From positions 1 through 64,000 of the forward strand of contig CAYZQO010000026.1 of the NCBI GenBank assembly GCA_964480725.1: DNA of 64,000 nt, in the 5' to 3' direction. The stretch comes from JAFGBI01 sp964480725 (GTDB taxonomy: Bacteria; Myxococcota_A; Polyangia; Polyangiales; Polyangiaceae). Positions 1 through 7,833 of the stretch are shown in pieces. The position numbers and the translations under genes are program-made. The notes beneath the pieces are model-generated. The model did not search any database. It was not told the DNA's origin and saw only the letters and a program-made list of their open reading frames with translations. The first letter of the stretch is position 1. Each line of letters begins with the position of its first letter.

Positions 1-3000
1 TCGGGGATGCAGCGGCCGTCGTCGTCGATGGGGAGCGGGGGCGCGTCGCCGCGCGCGCGGCGTCCCGCCAGCTCCGTGGTCATCGAGCCAGTGTTCGCCG
101 GGTCGTGCCGCTGGGTGGGCCAGGGGCTCACCGCGTCGGCGGGGGCGTCGGTGCGCCAGAGGTGGATCCAGCCGGCGCGGGTAACGACGGCGACCTCGAG
201 TCGCCCGTCCCCGTCGAGATCGCCGACGGCGGGCGCGGCCGCGACCCATTGCCCCGTGCGCTTGGGCCAGCCCTCCGCCTCGCGACCGCAGGCGTCGATG
301 GCGTGCACCAGGTTCCCCTCCGTCCCCACGATCATCTCCGGGTAGTCGTCGCTGGTGAGGTCCGCGATCGCTGCGCCCCCGAGCCAGGTCAGGCCCTCGA
401 TCGCGGCGGGGCTTCCCGGCAGCATCTCGCCGGTGCGGCCGCTCCAGAAGGCGAGCAGTTGGGTCGCGGGGCCCTCGCCCCAGCCGCCGCTCGCGACACG
501 CTCGGCGTCGCTCAGCAACGACCCGGTCGCGACGACGTCGAGCACCCCGTCTTGGTCGAGATCCCCGAGCGCCGGGACCGACAGGAGCGGCACCATCGGC
601 GAGCTCGGATCGACGGTCGAGTCGGCGCCAAAGCGGCCGGTGTACTCGATCCCCCGGGCCCCCGTGCGCGGATCGCGGAGCGGCAAGGCCTGGTTGGGGA
701 GATCGCCGGGGAGCTCCTGGTCGCCGGGCGTCGCGGGGAGGATCCAGGGGGGGGTCGCCGTGGTCTGCAGCACCGCGTCGGGTCGCCCGTCGTCGTCGAA
801 GTCCCCCGCCGCCGAGGTCGCGCGGGCGCCCGCGCCCGCGCCGCGCAGCAGCGACCAGGACGGCGGCTCCACGGGCCAATCGTCGAGCGGCGCGGCCGAG
901 GCGCCGTTGCCGCGCCCGTCGATCAGGAAGAAGCGCGCCGTCCCGTCGTCGATGCGCTCGGCTCCGGTGACAAGATCAGGGATCCCGTCGCCAGTGAAGT
1001 CGGCGACGGTCGGCGTGCTGAAGGGACCGAGCGCGCTGAGCTCGTCGGGGCTGGCGAGGGTCACCGGCCAGCCCCCCACGGCGGTGCCGTCGCCATGGAG
1101 GGCGTGCACCCGCCCGTCGAAGCCGACCACCAGGATCTCGAGCCCCGGCGAGGGGGCGAGGTCGGCGAGGACCGGGCTCGAGAAGAGATCGCGCGGTCGA
1201 TACGCGGGCTGGCCGGCGCAGGCGCCGGCGCAGGGCCGCTCCACGTCGGGCAGGCGGCGCGGCCATCCCGGTCGGAGCTCGCCCTCGACGTTCACGACGT
1301 AGAGCTGCCCCAGACGGCTCGCGACGACCAGGTCGGGCGAGCCATCACCGTCGACGTCCCCGATCGCCGGCAGGGTCGCCACGCTCTCCCGCAGCAGCGC
1401 GGGGTTGACCCCGGAGGTGCTCCCGTACGCGGCGCCGCGCGGCTCGCCGTCGGCGGCGGTCTGGAACGGGAAGCCCGCCAGGGGACGGGCCTCGCCCGAG
1501 GCGAAGCTCCACGCGTGCACGGCGCCGCTCGTCGTCGCGACGACGAGCTCGGGTAGGCCGTCGCCGTCGAGATCGCCGAGCTGCGGCGCCGCGGCGCCGG
1601 CGCCCACGACCGCGCGCGGGAATCCGCGGAACGCGGCGCCGTCGCGCTCGACGGTGAGCGGACGCCGGAGCTCGGCGGTGACGTCGCCCGTGGGATCGCC
1701 GTAGTGCGCGGTGGCGGTGACGCGCAGGGTGATGGTCGTCGCCTCCTCGCCGTGCGGGCCGTCCGAGTCGGGTGCGTGCGTGGGGTCGATGGTGCGGGCG
1801 TCGAGGCGTGCGAGCGGGGTCCCGTCGCCGCTCACCGTCGTGGCCGCGAGGCCCGTCCGTTCGGCGACGAGCCGGAACGCCGTCGCCTCGGGCTGCACCC
1901 CCGGCGCCCACTCGATGCGGTAGTCGTAGGTCCGCGCGCGGCGCGCGCTCACCGTTCCGATCACGTCGATCGCGCTCGCGACTCGATCCGCGCCGAGCAC
2001 GGCGAAGGGCGGGGGCGACGTCAGGTCGACCTCGGGCGGGATCCGCCCGGCGATGACCGCAGCCACCGCGCGGCTCGCGTTGACCCGACCGAACCCGAAG
2101 CGCTGGTCGAACCCGGGTTGCGACCAGGCGAGGCTCGCCGCCAGGCTCCGCGACTCGGCCACGTCCACGTCGTCGGCGGTCGTCGTCAGGAGCTGCAGGA
2201 GCTCGCCCGGGGTCACGCGCGGGGCGGTGTCGCCGGCGGCGAGCGATGCCGAGCGCACGAGCCCCGCGATGCCGGCGACCAGGCCCACTCCGTCCGGAGG
2301 GCAGGTCCGTGACGGCGCGGAGAGGAGTCGACGTCCGCCGAAGTTGCTGCAGGGGCTCGCGGCGAGGAAGGTCGTCGCCGTGGTGCTATCGGCGCCGGGC
2401 CCTCCGAGGGTGATGGCGCCGACCGGCAGCGTGCGGGCGAGCGCGCTGGGGTCCGCCGGGCGACGCGTTCCCTCGCCGCCGGGGCTCGTCACCACCAGGG
2501 TCCCCACCGCCCAGGCGTAGTCCACCGCGGCTGCGAGGTGGGGCGAGGTTCCCAGCGTGTCCCGCGCCGCCGCCACCGCGGTGGCGTCCTGGTCGGCGGC
2601 GTAGGCGATCGCCTTGCCGAGACGCTGCGGTTCGACGGGCCCGGCTGCTCCGACTCGGAGCGGCAGCAGGCGGCAGGCCGGGCAGGCGCCGGCGCGTCCC
2701 TGCCCGTCGTTGGTGGAGGCCAGCGCGGCCAGCGCCTGAGCCGTCCCCGCGCCGATGCCATCCGCGTCGAACGGATCGTTGTCGTCGTCGACGAAGTCCC
2801 AGCCGATGAGGTCGTCCCGGTAGCCATTGGAGTCGTCGTCCTGCCCGTTCGCGATGAAGCGCTGGCTCAGCAGATCCTGCGCGTCGAGGACGCCGTTGCC
2901 GTTGGCGTCGCCCGGCGGGTCCGCGGTGCGGGGCGCGAGATCGGGGTGCTCGCGGTAGTCGTCGACGGTCAGCACGCCATCGCCGTCGCAGTCGAACCGG

Positions 3001-3536
3001 TCGACGTCGGGGTTCAGGGGATCGAGCGGCGCGCAGGGGGAGCGATCGGCGTGGAGCGGCGGCGCGGTGGCCGAACGCAGCTCACCGAGGTTGAGGCGCA
3101 CCCGTCGCACCAGATCGGGCTCGGACCAGTCGATCCCCGTGTCCGCGATCGCGATCACCGCACGCGGGCTGCCGACGGTGTCGATCCAGGCTCGGTCCAC
3201 GCTCGCCCCCGCGGCGAGCTCGCGGGCGGGGGCCACGGGCACGGGGAGCGATCGCTCCGGGACGAAGGAGTATAGCTCCCATTGTCCCTCCTTCCGCCCC
3301 GCCGGGTCCGTGTTGTTCACGTAGCCGAAGTCGGGATCGTTGGGCCAGGTCCCGGGTTGCTCGAGCGACTCGGGCGGCGTCCCCGGCGGCGGCGGCCAGG
3401 CCGCGGTGGAGAGCCCCGCGAGGAGCGCCCCCAGCACGCCGCCGAGGGCCCTCCCGCCGCGACGGACGCCGTGGCGCCGCGGGAACCCGGGGGGCGGCCG
3501 GGAGCGGGCCAGCGACCGAGCGCGGAAGAGCGACAA
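1..3536 (-). CDS. Secreted subtilase-like (S8 fold) protein with C-terminal FG-GAP/VCBS propeller, catalytic residues degenerate; 3' end outside window
   Basis: The minus-strand frame is open from 3536 to the left edge (about 1178 codons), so the C-terminus is missing. I chose the TTG at 3534-3536 because GAGGT lies just upstream; an Arg-rich start and a hydrophobic run (VLGALLAGLSTAAW) then form a signal peptide. The S8 aspartate region is present (AIADTGIDWSEPD). It is followed by two Ca-loop-like inserts (DCDGDGVLTVDDY and GDANGNGVLDAQDLL) and the subtilase landmark NGYRDDLIGWDFVDDDNDP. The catalytic His motif, normally NGHGTH, reads DGIGAGTA. The Ser motif, normally GTSMA, reads PDGVGLVAGIAGLV. 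About eight FG-GAP blades follow (for example GDLDGDGLPELVVA, GDVDGDGSPDLVVA, ADFTGDGIPDLVTG, GDLDGDGRLEVAVV). Probably an exported, proteolytically dead adhesin or scaffold (inference). It starts 28 nt after the response-regulator gene and is likely co-transcribed with it. Confidence 0.85.
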   Translation of the reverse strand, partial: MSLFRARSLARSRPPPGFPRRHGVRRGGRALGGVLGALLAGLSTAAWPPPPGTPPESLEQPGTWPNDPDFGYVNNTDPAGRKEGQWELYSFVPERSLPVPVAPARELAAGASVDRAWIDTVGSPRAVIAIADTGIDWSEPDLVRRVRLNLGELRSATAPPLHADRSPCAPLDPLNPDVDRFDCDGDGVLTVDDYREHPDLAPRTADPPGDANGNGVLDAQDLLSQRFIANGQDDDSNGYRDDLIGWDFVDDDNDPFDADGIGAGTAQALAALASTNDGQGRAGACPACRLLPLRVGAAGPVEPQRLGKAIAYAADQDATAVAAARDTLGTSPHLAAAVDYAWAVGTLVVTSPGGEGTRRPADPSALARTLPVGAITLGGPGADSTTATTFLAASPCSNFGGRRLLSAPSRTCPPDGVGLVAGIAGLVRSASLAAGDTAPRVTPGELLQLLTTTADDVDVAESRSLAASLAWSQPGFDQRFGFGRVNASRAVAAVIAGRIPPEVDLTSPPPFAVLGADRVASAIDVIGTVSARRARTYDYRIEWAPGVQPEATAFRLVAERTGLAATTVSGDGTPLARLDARTIDPTHAPDSDGPHGEEATTITLRVTATAHYGDPTGDVTAELRRPLTVERDGAAFRGFPRAVVGAGAAAPQLGDLDGDGLPELVVATTSGAVHAWSFASGEARPLAGFPFQTAADGEPRGAAYGSTSGVNPALLRESVATLPAIGDVDGDGSPDLVVASRLGQLYVVNVEGELRPGWPRRLPDVERPCAGACAGQPAYRPRDLFSSPVLADLAPSPGLEILVVGFDGRVHALHGDGTAVGGWPVTLASPDELSALGPFSTPTVADFTGDGIPDLVTGAERIDDGTARFFLIDGRGNGASAAPLDDWPVEPPSWSLLRGAGAGARATSAAGDFDDDGRPDAVLQTTATPPWILPATPGDQELPGDLPNQALPLRDPRTGARGIEYTGRFGADSTVDPSSPMVPLLSVPALGDLDQDGVLDVVATGSLLSDAERVASGGWGEGPATQLLAFWSGRTGEMLPGSPAAIEGLTWLGGAAIADLTSDDYPEMIVGTEGNLVHAIDACGREAEGWPKRTGQWVAAAPAVGDLDGDGRLEVAVVTRAGWIHLWRTDAPADAVSPWPTQRHDPANTGSMTTELAGRRARGDAPPLPIDDDGRCIP

Positions 3537-3564
3537 TCGACCTCGGCGGGCGAGCGGGTCGCGA

Positions 3565-4173
3565 TCAGTTGTTGCCGAAGAGCGCCTGGATCGGCGTGTC
3601 GAGTGCGAGCGCGATCTTGTACAGGCTCGAGATGGACGGGCTCGACTCGGCTCGCTCGATCTGGGACAGGAGCGAGATGCTGAGCCCGGTGCGCCGGCTC
3701 ATCTGCTTGAGCGTCAGCTCCTTCTCCTTGCGCATGGTGCGGATGGTGTCGCCGATGATGCGGTGGAGCTGCTCCTCAGGCGTGCGAGCGAGCCCCTTCT
3801 TCTTCATCACTCGCGCCAGGACTTCACGGAACTCGTCCACGTTGAACGGCTTCTTGATGTAGTCGACCGCGTCGAGCTTCATCGAGGCCACGGCGGACTC
3901 GAGGTTCGGATGGGCCGTGAACATCACGACCGCGATGTCGGAGTCGATGCTGCGAATCCGTCGCAGCACCTCGATGCCGTCCATCCGGGGCATCATCAGG
4001 TCGAGGATGATGACGTGGTAATCGCCGCGTCGGACCTCGTCCTCGACGAGGGTCGGATCGCTCACCGTCTGCACGGCGAAGCCGTCCTTCTCGAGCAGCG
4101 TCTGCATGTACTCGCAGATCGCGCGATCGTCGTCGACGATGAGCAAACGAACGGCAGGGACTTCGATTGCCAC
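3565..4173 (-). CDS. Response regulator with C-terminal XRE-type helix-turn-helix
   Basis: A 202-residue protein. Residues 7-125 form a receiver domain: acidic pocket D14-D15 in LLIVDDD, phospho-acceptor D58 in IILDLMMPRMDG, switch Thr in VMFTAHP, and Lys in YIKKPF. Residues about 145-198 form a Cro/C1-type HTH (RRTGLSISLLSQIERAESSPSISSLYKI, split here: RRTGLSISLLSQIER, then AESSPSISSLYKI). An XRE output domain is less common than OmpR or LuxR types. The GTG at 4171-4173 was chosen over an in-frame ATG at 4353 because GAGGAGG sits 6 nt upstream and the receiver fold begins there. No histidine kinase is adjacent, so the partner is unknown. The subtilase-like gene follows 28 nt downstream and may be its target or operon partner (inference). 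Confidence 0.9.
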   Translation of the reverse strand: MAIEVPAVRLLIVDDDRAICEYMQTLLEKDGFAVQTVSDPTLVEDEVRRGDYHVIILDLMMPRMDGIEVLRRIRSIDSDIAVVMFTAHPNLESAVASMKLDAVDYIKKPFNVDEFREVLARVMKKKGLARTPEEQLHRIIGDTIRTMRKEKELTLKQMSRRTGLSISLLSQIERAESSPSISSLYKIALALDTPIQALFGNN

Positions 4174-4255
4174 AGGTTGCCTCCTCGGAAGCCAAGGCCC
4201 GCGTTCGAGCCGGCAGGGAATTGCGGCGGGGACCCGTCCGCCGATTGCAGTGACA

Positions 4256-4284
4256 CTAAAAGAAGCACCGGGGAAATGCGACAA
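4256..4284 (-). promoter_or_regulatory. Candidate sigma70-type promoter for the response regulator
   Basis: On the minus strand TTGTCG (4284-4279) and TTTTAG (4261-4256) are separated by 17 nt, inside an unusually AT-rich block of this GC-rich window. They lie about 80 nt upstream of the GTG start. Both hexamers match the consensus only partly (4/6 and 3/6), so this is a candidate only. The rest of 4174-4412 shows no gene. Confidence 0.3.
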
Positions 4285-4412
4285 AAATCGTTGAATTCCC
4301 CCGAGGTGAAATGGGAGTAGGGCGGCCCGCCGGCCCGCTCTCCCTCGGGCCAAGGCGATGACCTCCCTCGATCGAGCGCGCCCGATCGGGAGGCGGCGGA
4401 GCCAGGGCGCTT

Positions 4413-5528
4413 TCAGCCTCGCAGCAGCAGCACCAACAACAGCGTGAGCGTCACGGCCAGTCCCACCGCGAGCACGACCAGGGCGATGGTCATGCGTGCG
4501 CGGTCGCGGCGCAGCCGGCGCGCGGGGGCCGTCAGCTCGTCGGCCCGCTCCAGGGCGTAGTTCCGCCGGGGACGCTCGTTCACGACAGGGGGTCGGGCCG
4601 AGCGGCGGGGCAGGGGCTGCCCCGAGGCACGCTCGGGCGGCGCGCCGGCGGCGGGTCGGATGGACCCGGGCGGCTCGCTGAGCCCAACGTGGACCCGGCG
4701 CACGTCATTTTCGTCATCATCGGCGTCCATCAGGCTGGCGGCCGTCAGCGGTCCGGGTGAGGGGTCGGTCGGCAGGGGGACCGAGGGGCCTTGCAGCGGC
4801 GGTGGCGTCTGCGGGCGTCTGGGCAGCGGGGGAGGGCTCCGGAGCTCGTCGCTCGTGGGCCCAGGGCGAGCGGCCGGGGGCGGCGTGGCTGGCAGGCGGG
4901 CACGACCGACGCCCAAAGCCAGGGCATGATCGAAGACCTCCGTGCGCGCGTCGTCCTCGGCCCGGTCCGAGGCCCGCGCGGCGGGCCGCGTGGGCGGCGG
5001 GGGTGCGCCGGGCGCCGCACCGGGTGCGAACGTGCGACCGGACACCCACCCCGCTGCCGGTTGCGGCGCCCGCGCCGGTTGCGTCGCGGGCCCGGGCACC
5101 CGCCGCGCGGCCTTCGGGGGCGGCAGGAGGGCCTCGAGGACCCGGGTTTCGTCGTCGTCGTCGTCGTCGAGGTCCGCGAGCTGGCCGGCTCCGGGAGCGA
5201 TCCGGGTGACGTCGTCGTCCGCGTCCGGGCCCGAGGCCCCGGGGGCGATCCGAGTGACGTCCTCGTCCGCGTCCGGGCCCGAGGCCCCGGGTTGGGGTAG
5301 CGGCGGGGGGCGCTGCAGGCCCATGGCGCGGAAGAACGCGGGAACCGTGGCCAGCGGGCGCCAGATCGTCGTGCCCTCCCGGCAGACCTCCGACTCGAAC
5401 GGCACCTTGCCGCGCTCGATCCCGAGGACGACGAGGGCGGTCGGGAAGGGTCCCACGGTCGCGCGGCCGTGCACCCGGACCTTCCAGCTCTCCATCGGGG
5501 TGGGGGTACCGGTAGCAGGCGAAGCCAC
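4413..5528 (-). CDS. GYF_2-like domain protein with disordered linker and C-terminal membrane anchor
   Basis: 371 residues from the GTG at 5528; an in-frame ATG at 5495 (MESWKVRV) is an equally reasonable start. Residues about 12-70 (VRVHGRATVGPFPTALVVLG, then REGTTIWRPLATVPAFFRAM) resemble the GYF_2/DUF4339 domain, a peptide-binding module often fused to membrane proteins. The middle 250 residues are Pro/Ala/Asp-rich and include a 16-residue duplication (ASGPDADEDVTRIAPG / ASGPDADDDVTRIAPG). The last 27 residues are one strongly hydrophobic helix (MTIALVVLAVGLAVTLTLLL) after an Arg-rich stretch, which suggests a tail-anchored inner-membrane protein with its domains in the cytoplasm. It stands alone on the minus strand between the tRNA and the response regulator. 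Function unknown. Confidence 0.75.
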   Translation of the reverse strand: MASPATGTPTPMESWKVRVHGRATVGPFPTALVVLGIERGKVPFESEVCREGTTIWRPLATVPAFFRAMGLQRPPPLPQPGASGPDADEDVTRIAPGASGPDADDDVTRIAPGAGQLADLDDDDDDETRVLEALLPPPKAARRVPGPATQPARAPQPAAGWVSGRTFAPGAAPGAPPPPTRPAARASDRAEDDARTEVFDHALALGVGRARLPATPPPAARPGPTSDELRSPPPLPRRPQTPPPLQGPSVPLPTDPSPGPLTAASLMDADDDENDVRRVHVGLSEPPGSIRPAAGAPPERASGQPLPRRSARPPVVNERPRRNYALERADELTAPARRLRRDRARMTIALVVLAVGLAVTLTLLLVLLLRG

Positions 5529-5649
5529 AGCCGACTTGCCTCGTACCCCGATGGATCGCGCGCTTCAAGCGCCCGGCCCGGCGTCACGGCGGCCGGGCGA
5601 CCTCGCGGCCCCCGCTACCCGCTCCGATGGCGGGCTATCGAAGGAGTTG

Positions 5650-5723
5650 TCGGGGCGGGCAGATTCGAACTGCCGACCTCACGGACCCGAACCGTGCGCG
5701 CTACCAAACTGCGCTACGCCCCG
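5650..5723 (-). tRNA. tRNA-Pro (anticodon CGG)
   Basis: The minus strand folds as a complete cloverleaf of 74 nt. The acceptor stem is CGGGGCG/CGCCCCG with the C1-G72 pair typical of bacterial tRNA-Pro and discriminator A. The D arm contains AGTTTGGTAG. The anticodon stem CACGG/CCGTG encloses loop TTCGGGT, giving anticodon CGG, which reads CCG. The T arm has GTTCGAATC. The 3' CCA is not encoded (the genome continues with CAA after the discriminator), so it would be added by nucleotidyltransferase. Confidence 0.95.
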
Positions 5724-5814
5724 AATGGCGTCGTGACACCGCGGTGCCCCGAGGGCGCGCGAGGATGAAACCTCGGGGGGCGCCTGTCAAGCTCGCGCCG
5801 GGGTTGCTCGTGGG

Positions 5815-6801
5815 TCAGACGTGGGGGGGGCCACGGCGGGCAGCGAGCGCCCGGGTCAGCTCCGGCACCGCCACCTCGAAGTCGGCGACCAGGCCGTAGT
5901 CGGCGATCTCGAAGATGGGCGCCTCGGGGTCGCGGTCGATGGCCACGATGACGCGCGCGGCGCGGATCCCCGCCAGGTGCTGGATGGCCCCGGATACCCC
6001 GACCGCGACGTAGAGCTCGGGCGCGACGATCTTGCCCGTCTGTCCCACCTGGAGATCGCCGGGCGCCCAGCCGCCTTCGCAGGCGGCTCGCGTCGCGCCG
6101 ATGGCGGCGCCGAGCTCGGCGGCGAGCGGCTCGAGCAGGGGGAAGAAGCGCTCGCGGAGCATCCGTCCTCCCGACACCACGACGCGGGCGTCGGCGAGAT
6201 CCGGCCGGTCGCTGGCGAACCGCTCGAACGCGAGCACCGCCACGCGGGCGTGCGCCGCCCCTGGCACCACGCGGGGCGCGGGCTCGATAGGGGCGACGTC
6301 ATCGCCCCGCGGAGGCAGCGGGCGTAGCTCGCTGTGGCGCACGGACACCACCCCGTGCGGCGTCTCCACGCGGCATTGCTCCCAGGCCGCCCCCGCGAAG
6401 ATCGCGCGCTGGAAGACCAGGGCTCCGTCCTCGGCGGTCACCCCGCTGCAGTCGGCGACGTAGCCGGCGTCGAGGTGGGCCGCGACGCGTGGGAGCAGGT
6501 CCTTGCCGAACGCGGTGGCGGCGCCCACGGTCAGATCGTGGCCGGACGCCGCGGCGGCGACGGTGGGCGCGAGGGCCTCCGCGGTGGCTTCCGCGAGGTC
6601 CGGGTGGTCGGCGACCAGGACGCGGTCCACGCCGAGCTTCGCCGCCTGCTCGGCCGCGGCCTCGACGCCGTGGCCCAGGACGAGGACGGTGGTCGCGCCG
6701 GGGTCGAGCTGGTGGACGCGGTCGGCGAAGGCGACGGCGCTCCCCGTCACGCGGCGCAGCCGGCCCTCGTCGAGCTCGGCGACGACGAGGATGTCCGTCA
6801 C
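5815..6801 (-). CDS. etfA: Electron transfer flavoprotein, alpha subunit
   Basis: 328 residues. With EtfB it forms the soluble FAD heterodimer that carries electrons from acyl-CoA and related dehydrogenases to the quinone pool. The N-terminal ETF domain starts at ILVVAELDEGRL. The C-terminal FAD-binding domain carries the family signature in order: GQTGKIVAPELYVAVGVSG, then AIQHLAGIRAARVIVAIDRD and PIFEIADYGLVAD. The start is a GTG that overlaps the etfB stop by 4 nt (GTGA), so translation is coupled. Length is normal for the family. There is no ETF-quinone oxidoreductase or acyl-CoA dehydrogenase next to it. Confidence 0.97.
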   Translation of the reverse strand: MTDILVVAELDEGRLRRVTGSAVAFADRVHQLDPGATTVLVLGHGVEAAAEQAAKLGVDRVLVADHPDLAEATAEALAPTVAAAASGHDLTVGAATAFGKDLLPRVAAHLDAGYVADCSGVTAEDGALVFQRAIFAGAAWEQCRVETPHGVVSVRHSELRPLPPRGDDVAPIEPAPRVVPGAAHARVAVLAFERFASDRPDLADARVVVSGGRMLRERFFPLLEPLAAELGAAIGATRAACEGGWAPGDLQVGQTGKIVAPELYVAVGVSGAIQHLAGIRAARVIVAIDRDPEAPIFEIADYGLVADFEVAVPELTRALAARRGPPHV

Positions 6802-7628
6802 CGGAGCACCCTCGCCTCGTCCGCCAGCCGTGCGACGAGCTCCCCCACGCTCGCCACCCGCTGGCCCCGTGGACGGGGGGGCGCGACGGCGGCGCGCACG
6901 CGCCGGACGCCGAGCCCTGCGGGGGGCACGAGCTCGTCCAGGCGCCGCACCACGAGCGGCTTGTGTTGCGCCTGGCGCGCGGCGAGGAGCGAGGGGAAGC
7001 GGACGCCCTCCCCGTACTCGAAGGCGGAGCCGGTGGCGCGGGAGCGCACCGCGCCTGGCCCCACGATGGCCAGATCGACCGTGACGACGGCGGGGAGCTG
7101 GACCCGCACGCGCAGCAGGCCGCCGTCGACCTGGCGCTCGACCACGAGCCCGTCGTCGGTTTCGCGGAGGGCCACCGCGAACGACGCTACCGGCCAGTCG
7201 AGCAGCGTGCCCAGGCGCTGGCCCACCTGGCCCGAATCGCCGTCCACCGTCTGCTTGCCGAGGAGCACGAGGTCCGGGCGCTCCTCGGTGACCAGTCGCG
7301 CGAGTGCCTGGCTCACCAGCCGTCCGTCGAGGGCCTCGTCGGTCACGGTCACCCGGATGGCGCGATCGGCGCCGAGCCCGAGCGCGTTGCGCAAGGAGGC
7401 GTCGGCGTCCTCGGGGCCCAGCGTGGCGACGACCACCTCCCCGAGCCGCCGCCGCGGGGCGCGACCGTCCTCGGTCAGGCGGAGCGCCGCCTCGAGGGCG
7501 TGCAGATCGAAGGGGTTGATCTGCCAGTCGAGGGCGGTCGTGTCGAGGCCGTCGCCGGCCGCCGTCGCGCGGAGCCGGTCGGCGCGGTCGAGATCGGCGA
7601 CGCGCTTGAGTGAGAGGAGGATCTTCAC
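6798..7628 (-). CDS. etfB: Electron transfer flavoprotein, beta subunit
   Basis: 276 residues from the GTG at 7626-7628 (VKILLSLKRVADLDR), the usual EtfB N-terminus. The frame stays open further upstream, but that stretch is low-complexity Pro/Arg/Gly and does not look like EtfB. Recognisable family segments are QINPFDLHALEAALRL near the N-terminus, the AMP/adenine-binding segment DLVLLGKQTVDGDSGQVGQ, and GTLLDWPVASF. It is first in the two-gene etfBA operon. The 205-nt gap to the divergent nadB gene must hold promoters for both, but I could not pick out convincing hexamers. Confidence 0.95.
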   Translation of the reverse strand: MKILLSLKRVADLDRADRLRATAAGDGLDTTALDWQINPFDLHALEAALRLTEDGRAPRRRLGEVVVATLGPEDADASLRNALGLGADRAIRVTVTDEALDGRLVSQALARLVTEERPDLVLLGKQTVDGDSGQVGQRLGTLLDWPVASFAVALRETDDGLVVERQVDGGLLRVRVQLPAVVTVDLAIVGPGAVRSRATGSAFEYGEGVRFPSLLAARQAQHKPLVVRRLDELVPPAGLGVRRVRAAVAPPRPRGQRVASVGELVARLADEARVLR

Positions 7629-7833
7629 GGCCGAGGGCGGGGTGCGGGCGAGGCGCCCGGTGCGGTGCGCGCGAGGCGGAATACCGCGCGGGGTCGGGCG
7701 CCGCAACGCCACCGGAGCGCCGTGGCGGGGAGGTCGCCCCTGGGTCGGGCCGCCGCCGCCGCCGGCCCCGGCGACGGGGCTCCCGATTGCCAAAGCCGGT
7801 CCGCGGGTTCAGAGTTCGGCGCCTTTACCACCG

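Noticed and set aside
6334..7833. Open frame continuing 500 codons upstream of nadB
   Set aside because: It is antisense to etfBA and has no family resemblance; the NadB family start is at 7834.
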